Positions 45,501 to 57,823 of a stretch of DNA of 64,000 nucleotides are shown here, one piece after another. Numbering within the stretch: position 1 is the first letter of the stretch; every line of letters begins with the position of its first letter. A model generated the notes under the pieces. That model saw only the letters and a program-made list of their open reading frames with translations, ran no database searches and was not told the DNA's origin. Source of the stretch: Myrica gale (Eukaryota > Streptophyta > Magnoliopsida > Fagales > Myricaceae); the NCBI GenBank assembly GCA_963930655.1, contig OZ005603.1:10625001-10689000 (forward strand), given 5' to 3'. The translations under genes and the position numbers were made by a program.

Positions 45501-46683
45501 ATACAAGGCTATATATATTGTCCTGACTCTTTCATCAGGTAAACTTGATTCACGAAATTTCCCTGAATTTCTTTCTCTTAATGGTGGGTCTGCATAAAAA
45601 ATTCTTCTAGGTAAGACTTGTACGAAGCCTTGGTAAAGCTCCAAGGTTTCATTATTTCCATAATAGTCCGTCAAACCCTAATATCCAGAATCTTTTGGTC
45701 CACCTATATTGATGGTAGGAAACCCCTATTCGGAACTGAATATCCTACATCAGAAAGCACCAGTGATCTTACACCTTCCAAAAGGGTCAAGTGACATCAA
45801 GCAATTCCTGAAAATGTTGGATACCATGACACAGATTCGATTATTTATATACATGTTATGCTTATTCTCATTTAAGAATAAGAACAAGGCATAGAAAATG
45901 TCTCAATGATGAAACCAATAAATAAGATATAAGTTATAGAGATAAATATCTGAACAATGAAGTGTCCCACTATAGCTGGGAGTATCCACATCACATGTGG
46001 CTGCAAGTTTAAAATATTTGTGCCCCCAGGCACACTCTTTTAATCTCACTCCCTTCAGTAGAAAGACGGAAAAAAAATCATCCTTTTCATTGGTATACAC
46101 ATTCACCTTTCTTGAAGCATTTATCATGTTTATCCCTATAGAATTTTTTTGATAAGTATGTTTCTCCCTATTGAATTGTCTCTATGATTCAGGCTTGCTT
46201 CTGTATTTTGTCTCCTGAGCAGTCTTGCTTCTGTGTTTGTTTCTTACTAAAAAACCACACACAACGGTCAGCTGCAACTACATAATCCTGTATCCCTTTT
46301 TTTATGGTTAGTGTAGAGTAATCACAGCATCTGTCAAAACTAAAATGCTAGACCAAGAATAGCTGCCTGTCCATAAAGGCCTTGTGGCCTAGCAGTATCC
46401 AGTTTTCTCTGCATATGGAACGTTTAAACAATCAAGCCCACCTTAGAGGTTAGGTAAAATTCCAGCCTATCTACTAAAAACTTAATTGGATAACAAAAGC
46501 TAGGCTTAATGTTCTAATTTCATAGATTTGTCTCTGGTTTTGCATTCTTAATCTATTAGCGTAACATATAGAGGACAAAAAAATATGAGAAACACCAAAC
46601 ACAAGACACAAAATTCCAAATTTCAGAACAAGAATGGTCACGAATACCTGCGCAATCTGCCACAAATATTGTACCTAGCCAAT
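42574..46683. other. Intergenic DNA downstream of TAF11, no recognised gene
   Basis: 42660-42960 is a weak inverted arrangement (ttaaagttaatatctaacc against gttggatattaacttaag). 43408-43565 has MITE-like inverted ends (gggatgttcggtt / aaacgaacact). A minus-strand stretch at about 44476-44330 (LQIREAAHSCINQRPEPALD) ending at a GT looks exon-like, but I cannot place it in a family. The right part includes the TAF11 3' UTR. Confidence 0.4.
46133..46177 (-). mobile_element. Micro-insert with T-run, flanked by 13-bp near-repeats
   Basis: tccctatagaatt (46133-46145) and tccctattgaatt (46165-46177) flank 19 bases beginning with Ts; on the minus strand the insert ends cttatc plus As, similar to LINE tails. 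One mismatch between the flanks and the short length leave slippage as an alternative. Confidence 0.45.
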
Positions 46684-48413
46684 CTACCGAAAGAGTCTCG
46701 GAACTGATCTTTTTGGTATCTTGCCTTCAAGTTTTAATCTTCTATATGCTTCTCTAATGTGGCAAGGCCTGATTGGCCCAGATTCTTTCCTCTCCGTCAT
46801 AACCATTCTAGCTGCAAGTAAAGGGTCTTGTTACTTAATGATTAGCTGCTAAATTTCAGAAGAGACAGATCTTTGAACTTCACCATGCACTAGTGTTTTA
46901 ATATACTTGATCGAGAAAGCATCTCATGCAATGCCATATGTCTTTTTGTTGTCCGGTCATTTTTTATGGTAAAGGAAGCAGTACTGTAGTCCCATTTTGA
47001 GTTCTCAATCAAACTCAGAGTTGGACTGTACGAATACCTGTTTCAATAAGTTCGCCAACAAACATTTTTGCTATCCCTGATACTACAATCGTCATTGGCA
47101 CAGAAATTTTCTGGGTTCCAGTGATGCTTGCTAGCAACTGCATCCACAACGCAGGAAAAATATTCAAACAACAAGAAGCTTCAGTGCAGACACAAAAACG
47201 AATATGATGTCTCTTTACAACACTGCACCAGAAGCACTCAGCAGTTGATCATAGTAAAGCTCAAAATACAGCATGAGACCAAACGTATCTTTTGACAAAA
47301 TCTAAGAAAAAAAAGCCATCCATGTAGCAGAAGTAAGAGCCCGTCTTTTGCAATATGTAACTTTTTTTCAAATCCCCCCCCAACCCAAAAAAAAAAAGAA
47401 GAAGTCAATCACAAGGAAAGTAGAGAGGTGTAAACAACAATCAATAAAGAAGCATTACCCTTTTCATGTTAGATTTCTGAAATCCAGCTCTCCTGAAGGA
47501 CTCATACCTACTCATCTGTTCCTCTGTGAATTGCGTCAAAATAGCCCTGGAGAAGTTATCAAGATGTCAGTTTAGAGGACATATCTAACCATATAATTTT
47601 TTATATGAGACACCGATGCGTATTACAGTACGTTCAAGAGAAGGCAAGCTAAAAGAGGTTAGTTTGATGCAGGAATTCGTTCAAGTCTAGTTACCCCAGT
47701 CTTTTATCAGAGGCACAAAAAAAAAACAGCAAGCTTTAAACTGAAGAACATAAAGAAATGTGGTTTTCGTCTAAAGTGGGGTCATAACCAGAACGTCAAT
47801 TAGTACCTCCTGAACTCAATTTGGAAACAACCACTATTGTTGACCAAAATCTTACCAGGTGATCACATTTTCGTAAACGCAGGCCAAAACGTGCAAGCGA
47901 CCAATCTTTGTGCTTGGTTACAATGTAATTTCTCAATTCCCAGAGAGAAAGATAAGAGACTTTACGAGTAGATGGTAAAGGGGTGGACAAAATTGGATTT
48001 TTCCCACGAAAGCACAAGTAACCGAGTGTACTAGTAAATGACTGCGCAATAATACGAGGAAAAAGAAGAGCATACTGCATCTTGGCCATCTTAGCAGGGT
48101 CGGCAGCGGAGGGTAACTTGGAGAGCTCGACATCCATGTTGTCCTCCTCTTCCTCCTCTTGATCATCGTCTTTGTTCTTCGCATTAGATTTGGCGACAGA
48201 GACTGCCGCTATTCTAGGGGTCGATGTTGGTGCGGCTGTAGAAGTCGAAGGGTCAGCAGCAGAGGATTGAATATCAATCCCATCTTCGTCGTAATCGTCG
48301 TCGTCGTCTTGTTGTTGGGCATCAACGGCGGCGACAGCAGGGGACTCATCCTCTTCCTCCTCAAACGCCGCTTCGAATGGGTCCTTCGATACCTGCTTCA
48401 TTCTCTCTCTCAT
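46684..48413 (-). CDS. TAF11: TFIID subunit 11 (TAF11), four coding exons
   Basis: Histone-fold subunit of the general transcription factor TFIID; it pairs with TAF13 and works in the nucleus. Exons by eye: 48413-48076, 47546-47459, 47137-47038, 46811-46684 (TAG), all GT-AG with joining phases, giving 217 residues (about 210 in Arabidopsis). The N-terminal half is acidic and low in complexity (SKDPFEAAFEEEEDE, EEEEEDNMDVELSKLPS). The histone-fold half follows: ILTQFTEEQMSRYESFRRA, ISVPMTIVVSGIAKMFVGEL, RKESGPIRPCHIREAYRRL, ending PKRSVPRLFR. The first ATG is at 48413; the in-frame ATG at 48401 (MKQVSKDPF) fits the Arabidopsis start better. Exon 1's read-through frame into intron 1 is an artefact. 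Confidence 0.95.
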
Positions 48414-48851
48414 ACACTGTCACGGGTTGCCAAGAATATAGGTATAGATTGCAGAAGATGGTGGAAGGGTTGAGAAGAGGAACAGCTGTTCTGGTTCCAG
48501 TGTGGTTTGGCTTTATTGTATGAAAATAGGTAAAAATAAAATAAAATAAAAAAGTGAAATTTTTATTTTTATTTTCATTTTGATAAAAAAAATTTGAGAC
48601 GCAAACAACACGTACACATGCTCTTTAGGTGGAGGGGAGGTTCATGTGCTCTTTAGGTGGAAGAAGCGGGTTGGATTGCAAGGCCTTGGGCTAGGGTTGG
48701 GCCTCTGTCAGGCTTTCACCTTTATAATTCCTTTTATGTATTGGACATGTTTAATTTCGTTAGTGGGTCAAGTTTGGACTTCTGATTAGTTTAGCCCGCT
48801 AGTGGTTAAGATTTCCGGGAATCCCAGAAATCAATTAGGATTCCATCATAT

Positions 48852-48913
48852 GGGTCATAAACTCTCTCTTTTCTTTTCTTTTCTTTTTTTCTTGGCAGGG
48901 GTCATAAACTCTC
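48852..48913 (-). mobile_element. 32-bp micro-insert with perfect 15-bp target duplication
   Basis: gggtcataaactctc at 48852-48866 and 48899-48913 flank a pyrimidine run; on the minus strand it reads ctgccaag then an A-rich tail with regular Gs. It is interpreted as an extreme 5'-truncated retroinsertion upstream of TAF11. Confidence 0.65.
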
Positions 48914-50069
48914 GATTGCTCTCAAGAGAGGCATCAAAGAATCAGTCTATGCATTTTCCATATTTTCTTTGTGGAGGTTAGCCGAACCTTGAATTTGGCT
49001 CTGTCAATTCTATTATATGTCCGTGTTTGTTTTCATTTTGAAAATCTCAAGAAGCTCTTGATACAATTTCCTTATAAATTCGGAAAGTTACACACATGCG
49101 AATGTTTCACGGAGTGGAAGAAGAGAAGAAATTAAAGATGAGTTCTATAAAGACCAAGTCTCAAATTGGAACCTTACTAGTTCTATAAAAATTCAAGGAT
49201 GTTCAAGAGCAATATTGACTAGTTCTTTTGAAATCAAAATACAGATGTGGCTACAATGTGAGATTGGTGGGCGTTAAGAGGGAGAATCTCTTGAACTTGA
49301 ACTCTAAGAAGAGATAGAGGGAGAGAATATCGGGCCTACATTGTTTAGTAGGAATTATTAATACAAGCCTACATAACCCCTTTTCTCTTGCTCTCCCATG
49401 GGTGGCTGGGGGAGCTTTGCCTCCCTCTAACTAGTTTTCGGCCATTTAGGTGGTGTAACTACCGAATATTTTTGTGTTTTGTCTTCTTCTTCCATTTTAG
49501 GTGCTCTTTGATGGCCACGACCTCTCCATTGGACTCTTCTCTCGTTGATCTATCTGCCAACCACTCCCAGACACGGAGCCTCGTTGGCACACTCTCTCCC
49601 ACTCGTGTTTTCACCTTCTATCGCTACTATGTCGTCCCTAGTTCCTGCTGACGCCTCATACAATCCTCCTACACTCATTCTTGCCCCCTGTCGATGCCCT
49701 CCACCAGCTACAGGACTATTTTCTTTCCTTTGGTGATTTTGTCAGGTATCCACTGTTAAAGCTTATGTTTATCGCTTTCCACCGTTTATGGGTATTTCCA
49801 GAAATTTTTGTTTATTTATTTTTTGTATGAAAAATTAGGGTTTGCATTCAAGATTGTTCAAAGGGAGCTGGATCGACGCTACGTCTGTCCTTCCTCCAAC
49901 GGTAGTCGCCACCACCTTGTGCGGTGGTTGTTATTGTTCATGGGATTTTAAGCCCTCTAACCGCAGGCTTGCCTGCTTTCGTGCTCCTCCAAGTGCACTC
50001 TTCGCGAGCTTGCTCGCTTTTCGTAGGCATTCGCGCTCACCCTTTGAGGACCTTGTGTGACATGTCCTT
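48914..50069. other. Intergenic DNA, no recognised gene
   Basis: Short plus-strand ORFs at 49388-49736 and 49842-50060 are pyrimidine-rich, without known domains or splice support. I see no tRNA or repeat with defined ends. Confidence 0.4.
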
Positions 50070-51103
50070 TGAAAAATCGGTTTATACCCTAAAGAACACC
50101 TAGAGGGGTGAATAGGTGTTGGTACTTTCTTTTTCTATGAATAAAAAAATTTAGAAGAAGTGTTAAAAGTGTCTCATCTAGATGTGAAAAGTATTTAACA
50201 ATCAACAAATATGCAGTGGGATATTAAAATAAATATCAATGAAAAATAATAAATCAATCACACGCCAATACAAGAAATTTGATGACAAAGTGGAAAACCT
50301 TATCAAAGGAAAAAACTACTTCGGGTTAGCAGCCACCAAAAATTCACTAGAAGATAAACTTTACACCGGTGATTCAGACACGGGTAACATTCAGTTGCTT
50401 GACTCTGATAACCCCGAAATAATAATCTAGCTGATCCAATCTAGACCTGCTCACTTGCGATTAACCAGGAGCCTTCTGAGGTTCTTCTTGTAAATCTCTT
50501 CAACGTCGGTAACTCCGGCTGTCAATCTCCTTAAGCTCTCTGAAGGCTTCTCACAAGAGGTTGGTTTCAATGGTGATTAAGGTGATTGATGTAGGAGAGA
50601 GAAAATATAAACACTTTAGGTGCAAAGGTCTCAAAGAATATTTCTATCAAGCATAAGATGTCAAAGAAGAAAGGAAATAATTTGGGTAAGCCTCTTGGAC
50701 GTTTTTCTCACGGTTTAAATAGAAAATGATAAGGAAATTTGAAATCAAGGATTTTCGCTCAAGCCAAGCTAGGGCGAAATATACTGTATGAAAAAGTGGC
50801 AATTTCGCTAGAGCCAGAAGAGGGCGAAGCTAAGGCGAAACACACTGTAAAGAATATTGACAATTTCGCTCGAGCCAAGCTAGGGCGAAGATCCTATTTC
50901 GGAGACACACTTGAGAAATTTTTGGAACAGATTACACTTCGCAAAGTTGAACTCCTCTTTCAAAATTCGAATGTCTTTCATCTTTACCTTCATCATTCAA
51001 ATGTTTTTCAATCATAATCTTTTTAGGAGACATCTTAAACACTTAGACAAACCATTTTCTAAATAACTCAAATTTGAAACGGAATCTGTTAATAACATTA
51101 ACA
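50070..51103 (-). repeat. Copia 3' LTR (1,034 bp)
   Basis: Ends defined by comparison with 56431-57120 and by the adjoining polypurine tract. It holds a tandem-like motif (tttcgctcgagccaagctag, agggcgaaacacactgta and variants) near 50745-50895 that is also in the other copies. It retains about 340 bases (near 50100-50460) that are missing from the 5' LTR. Short ORFs within it are not credible. Confidence 0.85.
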
Positions 51104-51893
51104 AACTCCCCCTTTGACAATTTCATGAAGAAACCTATACATCAAGATAGGAAAAGAAAAAATTGATAAAGACCCTTGCCAATCACCAAGACAAGAACAT
51201 GTTTACAATTTTTTACTTAATCTTAAAAACTAGACTCAAGTGTTCAAGAGTCTTTGAGAGTAAACCTATTTCCTAAAACAATAATTCTCAAACAACCAAA
51301 TGAAAAGTATGAGAAACAAACAAAGAATGCATTGAAATAGTGAAATATAATAGAATCAGAGAGTATTTACTCCCCCTTAATCAATTCTCTCCCTTTTGGC
51401 ACGAATGATCAAAGAGAAATCGTGATCTCAGAACAATTAAAGATAATAGTCAAACGACCAAGAAAAAAAAGAAGATAATAGTCAAACGAAGAACTATGGC
51501 AATATAAGTCAAAATCAATGGACTTAGAGACATATAGGTGAACTTTCAATAGAATGTAAGGCAAAATAAAAACACCTTATATACACGAGTATCCATAATT
51601 ATCGATTTCATGCCACACATCTCTATTTGGTTTTAAAGCTTTAATCAAAAAATTATGAAAAAATAAATGTGTGTGATTAACCAAACATAATCTAAGAGAC
51701 TTAAAGCCTAAATTTGTAAATAAGATTAAGGCTAACAAATGAAACCAGTTGTGAGAGGGAACAAAAGCCAAAAAGTCAAAGTCAAAGACAATGTTATTAG
51801 GACCTGACAAATTATAGTGTTGCTCCCCTAAACTTGTAAGCTATTTTGCTTTTTCTTCTTCTTTGTTTTGTTTTGCTCTGTTCTTTATTATTA

Positions 51894-54121
51894 GGGGTAA
51901 ACTCATAGTTAGCCTCATATCTTTGGGGCAAAATCAAGTTACGACCCTTATTTTCCAAACCGACAATTTGATACCCCTATGTTTCAAAATCACTCAATCC
52001 TCTCCTCCTGTTTAAATTCACCTTCAAATGAGACGATTTTTCATGAAATGACCAGAATGCCCTTGAAAAGTAATTGGTGAATGATCAGACTGTCCTCGCA
52101 CGTTTTTACTCCTCGTCCTCATTAAGATCGACTCCCTCTCTGTTCCCGAGGCCAATCCTCTCCTTGACAAGTCCATTTATTTCTTCCATTTACTTACTCT
52201 CATGCATGCAACTCTAGCTCCGTGTTTTTCTCTCTGTATAGGATTTGCGGAAACGCTATCACCATTTTTCAAAACCCTATTTAGTAGAAGCTTAACGTTC
52301 TCAACCTCGGTCTATAGATTGATTAATAGGAGCTCTTGTTATAACTTTTATGATACATTTGTTAACAATAGAAGCTCGTACGGATCCATGAAGATAAGAG
52401 TTGAGTTGTCTTTGAGTTGCATATGGATTCCTTCTGTAATGTTTTGTTTAAGCTTTCAGTTTTGTTGCACCTAAAAAAAAGGAAAATAAAGCTCATATGT
52501 ATCTGTTCCTTCTCGTGACCTACTACACAAAACCATCCTCTTTTATCCCTCTTTTTCAGTCTCTGTTTTTTGCTTAATCATTTTTTGCCATACTTAATCT
52601 GGGTGTATATGTTTTTTGCTTAACCATACTCTGGCCATGAAGTTCGGCTTCTCTGCCAATAACAGGATCTATGAGTCCTCTACAAAGCAATGACATCCAC
52701 ACATAACTATTCTAAAGCACTTTTCTATGATAATTATGACAATTGAGTTACAAGGCATTGCTCTCTACTTTTATAATCAAGAAAGCAACGAAACTAAAAC
52801 TGATAAACATTAAACTAAAACAAAAGTAAAAACTAATACAACTAAGGAAAAAGAAAACTACAAACGCGAAAGGAAAACAAGACTTAAAACTAACGAAAAC
52901 AAAAATGCAGTAGAACAGAGCCTCAGTAGAGTCCTTAGGAGAATCTGAGGGCTCTGGGAGATGAAGAGGGAAAATAAGGAATATATGCAAGAAGATAACC
53001 TGAGTCCTGAGGGCTTAGGGAGAAAGGGTACCGGTGCACCCACTATCTCGTCTAATGCAAACACAACAACCTTGTGGAGTCTTCCTTGCCTGAAAGTAAG
53101 AGAAGTAGTCGAAGAGAAAGCAGAGTTCAAGGTAGAAGAAGATGACAGGTCAGTAGAGAACACAAACGGGCTCCTAGTACCATGACTAATATCCGCTAAC
53201 ATGGGTGAGAGAGAAAAGGTTGAAACTGAATAGGGTCTCAGACACATTGTTAACATTCGGAGGTTACGAATTTCAGAACAGAGAGATTGGCAATCCAACA
53301 ACAAAATGACAGACAAGCTTGTTGGGGAATTCCGTTAGATTTGCTTTTTCAAATCTGGACCGGTGCTTTGGAGGTCTACGTGTTTGACTCTAATTCTTGA
53401 AGCTTTACGTGTTTGACTCCTGGCAGTTTCTCTTAGCGCTTGCTGCATTTGCCTCATGCTCTTGATGGCATTACAAGCCTTCTGCTCAGTTTTTAAAAGC
53501 AGTCGGATACATCCAGGCAAGCCTTCAGCGTTTTTCCTTCTTAGACGGCGTAAACTTGAAGAAATTCGTTGTCAATAGTGATGGACTTGCCATGGCAACC
53601 TTTCTGTTCTTATTAATTTCATCCAGTATCTATCTAATTCCGCAGATAAGGATTGGTTCTAGGACCTGCTGCCAGCAATGATGACGACGTTGACCTAGTT
53701 CCTAAACAAAGGTAATGAAGCAACAACCCATGAGGCGTTTGAGCTGTTGATCGAGCTGGCAGGGAGCGAGCCGCGATTCTTACAGAGGAAGCTGGTGGAC
53801 GTGGTGGGGTTGATGCTGCAGATTACAGAGGCAGATGCTTTGGAGGAAGGAACGAGGATCGTGCACGCGCGTCTCATGATTTCGAAGGAGAGGGTTGAAG
53901 ATTTATCTCACACTCACTGAGGGAATTTTGGTCATTTCAAATGGAATAGAGGCACGTGAGATGCACGTGCACGAAAAACCGTCTCATTTGATGGTAAATT
54001 TAAACGGGGGGCGATGATTGATTGATTTTGAAACATAGGGATATCAAATTGTTGGTTTGAAAAATAAGGGTCGTAACTTGATTTTGCCCCAAAGATATGG
54101 GGCTAACTATGAGTTTACCCC
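51894..54121. mobile_element. Pack-MULE-like element with long terminal inverted repeats
   Basis: Terminal inverted repeats of about 155 bases, roughly 90% identical, start ggggtaaactcatagttag at both ends (51894 inward; 54121 inward). They are flanked by ttattatta at 51885-51893 and 54122-54130, the 9-bp duplication typical of Mutator-like elements, although in an ATT-rich site. There is no transposase. The interior carries a fragment of an importin-5-type gene (about 53600-53912, plus) and other sequence that may also be captured. It lies inside the Copia element. Confidence 0.82.
53600..53912 (+). pseudogene. Captured importin-5 (karyopherin beta-3) gene fragment
   Basis: One continuous plus-strand frame reads LINFIQYLSNSADKDWF, stop, DLLPAMMTTLT, stop, then GNEATTHEAFELLIELAG, SEPRFLQRKLVDVVG, LMLQITEADALEEGTR: a HEAT-repeat stretch highly characteristic of importin-5/RANBP5 proteins, which carry ribosomal proteins and other cargo into the nucleus. 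Two in-frame stops and the loss of similarity after EEGTR (IVHARLMISKERV is unrelated) show it cannot make importin. There is no intron within the fragment. Confidence 0.85.
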
Positions 54122-54749
54122 TTATTATTATTATTATTGAGAATGATTTACTCTTTTTAGTACTATTTTTCTTTTGATAATTTCTTTTCTTGAGGGACTA
54201 AAAATAAGTTCATCTAGTTATGGGTTAGTTCAAACTAAAGTAAATGAACCTAAACACTTGTGATTTCCCCCCACATCTCACACATGTGACCAAGTGTAAT
54301 TCAATTATAAATAATGTGCATTGTGATTGATTGTACCAAAAGACAATTAAAGATCATTTTGGCTAACACCATGGAGAGATATGAGGCATTACTATCAAAT
54401 TTTATATCAATCTAGAGACAAGTTGATCAAATATTAAGAAATATATGCATGAGAATCAAAACAATGTCAATTAGGCTAATGTGCTAACAAAACACACACA
54501 AAAGCACATTTTAAAAAAATAACAGATTAAACAAAATTCCATAAATCATGACAAATATGAAAATAAAAATAAATGCAATCTCCTCTAATGCATGCAAGAA
54601 CAAAAATACTCATGCAGTATAACACATATCAATAGCTTTCTTCTCAGCTAATGGATTTTCATCTTTTTCACCCAAATCTTCTTGGTGAAAGTACGTTTAG
54701 TCAGGTACTCTAGTTTTTCATTAATTAGCTTTGTATGCTCAGTAATAGT

Positions 54750-56403
54750 TCTGACTTGATTCACAAGATCCATATGTTCAGTGCTACAAAAGGGTTAGCA
54801 TGTGTGTGCTCATGTGTTCTCAAATTAAAACAGTTATGTCTAATATGCCCTATATTACAACAAAAATGACAAATAGGAACAAAGCTACGCGGAGAGTGTT
54901 CTCTTGATGAAATAACATGAGAATGAGTATTCATAGACTTTGAAATCATGAGTTGCTTATCTTTACTTACCTTTTTCTGAGTAGGAATAAACTTTGCTTG
55001 CTTAATTGGCACACATGCAGAAACGAACACTGTCTTTGAGGATGAAGCAATATTTGACTCGTCAAAGCCCAATTATTTTCTATTTCCAGCAGGAACTCTA
55101 AGATTCAATATGAGATCAAGTTTCTTTGTTCCACAGGAGAATTGTTGTAATTGTGCATTGAATTTTTTCAATTCACTTCTCACATTCTTGACCTCATCCT
55201 CAAGTGATGTATTCTTCTTTTTTACTTCCTCAAGTTCAGTAATGAGATTGTTCTTCTCAAGCTGAACCTCGTGAAAATTCGCAAGGGTTGCCTTGTTTAC
55301 CTTGTGCAGTTTTAGGCTTTTCGTAAATAACTGGTTATAAGCCTCTTGTAAGCTTTCTTCAGCCTCAAACTCATTCTCTGATTTCTCCTGCAAATCACAA
55401 CTGTCAATAAAAGATACAAAAGACTCAAAATTTATCTTTTCGTCAAATGAGAAAGATTCCATATCACAATTTGAACTTGATTCATCATCACTCAGCGTTG
55501 CATTCATAGTTTTTCCCTTGGACTTAAGATAATTTGGACACTCTGGCCGAACGTGTCCAAATCCTTGTCAATCAAAACACTGAAGCTTGTCTCCTATCTC
55601 TTTTTTATAACTGGTGGATCTCCCTCGAGGCTTTTCAACACCCTTGTTGAATTTTCCTTTAATACCCTAGGATTTGAACAATTTTCTGAAAATGTTTAAC
55701 AAAAAGATCAAACTGCTCATCATCTAATGTTTCATCATCATCCTCAGAGATTGCTTCCTCTTTACTGGATTTAAATGCAATTGACTTGTTCTTTTTCGGT
55801 TAAGTTAACGTCATAAGTTTGTAAAGATCCGACAAGTTCTTCAATCTTGACTATGAAAAGATGTCTGCTTTCCTTTATGGTGGTAACTTTAGCTCTGAAT
55901 CTTCCAGGAAGAGATCTCATGACTTTTCTCACAACTATATATTCTGGAATTCTTTCACCTAACATAAACGATGAATTTGCAATATCATTCAATTTTGCGT
56001 AAAATTCATCAAACTTCTCAGCATCCTTCATGCGGATTTCTTCGAATTTTGTCGTCAACATTTGAAGTTTTGAACTCTTCATTGTATCTGTACCTTCATG
56101 TGTCGTCTCCAAAATATTTCAAGCACCATGAGCTATTTCACACATAGAAATACATTTAAATTCTTTAGGAGAAATAGCCATAAATATAGTATTTAGCCTT
56201 TTACTATTAAAATTACTTTCACTTCCCTCTTCTTTGGACCAAGTGCTAGCGTCTTTGGGAACATCATCAGTGGATGAAATTTTCCATCCTTTACTACAAG
56301 AAATCCAAACATGTTCATTCATTGATTTTAGAAAAGCTCTCATATGAACTTTCCAATAAGCACGGACAAAGATTGACTTTGATACATCTAGACGTAGGGT
56401 CAA
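54750..56403 (-). pseudogene. Copia gag remnants
   Basis: Three frames in order on the minus strand: 56403-56119 and 56112-55771 (UBN2-type gag; SKLQMLTTKFEEIRMKDAE, KLNDIANSSFMLGERIPE, MRSLPGRFRAKVTTI), a knuckle near 55580 in which a stop replaces the second Cys (CFD-stop-QGFGHVRPEC), then 55507-55073 (acidic start, coiled coil LQEAYNQLFTKSLKLHKVNK) and 55072-54761 with a second knuckle CHFCCNIGHIRHNC. Frames are separated by stops. It is not functional. Confidence 0.85.
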
Positions 56404-56415
56404 GGAACGAGATTA

Positions 56416-56428
56416 GGCTCTGATACCA
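56416..56428 (-). other. Primer binding site for initiator Met tRNA
   Basis: Minus strand TGGTATCAGAGCC, the standard plant Copia primer site, two bases inside the 5' LTR end at 56431. It fixes the element's orientation and the LTR boundary. Confidence 0.9.
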
Positions 56429-56430
56429 AT

Positions 56431-57120
56431 TGAAAATTCAGTTTAAACCCTAGGGTTAACCAACAACCTTTTAAGGTTCTTCTTGTAAATCTCTTCAACA
56501 CCGGTAACTCCGTCTGTCAATCTCCTTAAGCTATCTGAAGGTTTCTCACATGAGGTTGATTTCAATAGTGATTAAGGTGATTGATGTAGGAGAGAGAAAA
56601 TATAAACACTTTAGGTGCAAAGGTCTCAAAGAATATTTCTCTCAAGCATTAGACGTCAAGGAAGGAAGGAAATAACTTGAGTAAGCCTCTTAGACGTTTT
56701 TCTCACTGTTTAAATAGAAAACATAAGGAAATTTGAAATCGAAGATTTTCGCTCGAGCCAAGCTAGGGCGAAACACAGTGTATGAAAAAGTGGCAATTTC
56801 ACTCGAGCCATAATAGGGCGAAGCTAAGGCGAAACACATTGTAAAGAATATTGTCAATTTCGCTCGAGTCAAGATAAGGCGAAGCTCAGGCAAAGATCCT
56901 ATTTCGGAGATATACTTGAGAAATTTTAGGAACAGATCACACTTCGCGAAGTTGAACTCCTCTTTCAAAATTCAAACGCACTTCATCTTTATCTTCTTGA
57001 TTCAAATGTTTTTCAATCATAATTATTTTAGGAGTTATCTTGAACACTTAAATAAACCATTATCTAAATAATTCAAATTACAACTCAAATTTGAAACAGA
57101 ATCTGTCAATAACATTAACA
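56431..57120 (-). repeat. Copia 5' LTR (690 bp)
   Basis: Matches the 3' LTR but lacks about 340 bases present there near 50100-50460; from ttcttcttgtaaatctcttc onward the two run together. The unequal LTRs show a deletion after insertion or exchange between diverged copies. Confidence 0.85.
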
Positions 57121-57823
57121 CTCTCTTTTGGGCTAAGACCTCTTAGACTTGTTGTTGACCTTTATAGAAATTTCTGTTGTAAGCTCTAACCTGTAATCTT
57201 TCTTGCTTTTAAATTAAAATGGTCTTGATTATTATTTTTTTAAAGGCAGTGGAGTCTTAAAAAGGAAAACTATAATACTTACTAAGTATTATTGAGCAGT
57301 TCTGACAGTCAATTATATATGTTACACCGATGTTGCTCTTCAGCCATCTTGTTCGCTTCAATGGATCCCTTCAATAGGAGGAATCAATGTGCTCCTTTGT
57401 TTGCCAAATGGGCTTCTACCCGGGGTTCTTCGGGAAATTTATCTGCTTTTTGTCTACCTCAAGACATTTGTATTGTGACGTTCCTTAATTTTTATTATAA
57501 TTAAATTTCTGAGAAAAAAATGCTACATGCCAATTAAGCTTTGTAATTTATTGCGATCAGATGAGAACAACATTGCAAAGATCACTCTACTCTCCTCTTC
57601 ACTTTCTTTTTGTTGTTGTGCAGCTATCCAATCAAGTTATTACTCAGACACGTCCTCTTTGGTGATACTCGTTTCGTGGAGCTATTATGTACAGTACCCA
57701 GTAGATTGGAGCTGAAGGATGGTTCTTAAACTAAGCTCCAACATAAAATATGTGAAGGACAGCTAGACACGAAGAATTATCATAATCATCTTCACCATAA
57801 AGTCGGGATTGCATTAGATCGGA
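57121..57823. other. DNA between Copia LTRs, no recognised gene
   Basis: Two short plus ORFs (57292-57504, 57527-57715) have no known domain. It may be host DNA or the remains of a second element lying between LTR copies. Confidence 0.35.

Larger units (their letters stand above)
50070..57120 (-). mobile_element. Non-autonomous Copia LTR retrotransposon, interrupted by a Pack-MULE
   Basis: Minus-strand element with 3' LTR 50070-51103, polypurine tract just inside (minus aaagggggagtt, 51115-51104), gag remnants (56403 to about 54760), primer site for initiator Met tRNA (minus TGGTATCAGAGCC, 56428-56416) two bases from the 5' LTR 56431-57120. LTR ends on the minus strand are TGTTAATG...TTTTCA. 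Without the Pack-MULE only about 3.1 kb of internal DNA remains and no integrase or RT is visible. No 5-bp target duplication was found, so the ends may have recombined. Confidence 0.88.

Noticed and set aside
47796..48413. 205-residue ORF at the TAF11 start
   Set aside because: Only the first 112 codons plus two bases are TAF11 exon 1; the rest is intron 1 read-through.
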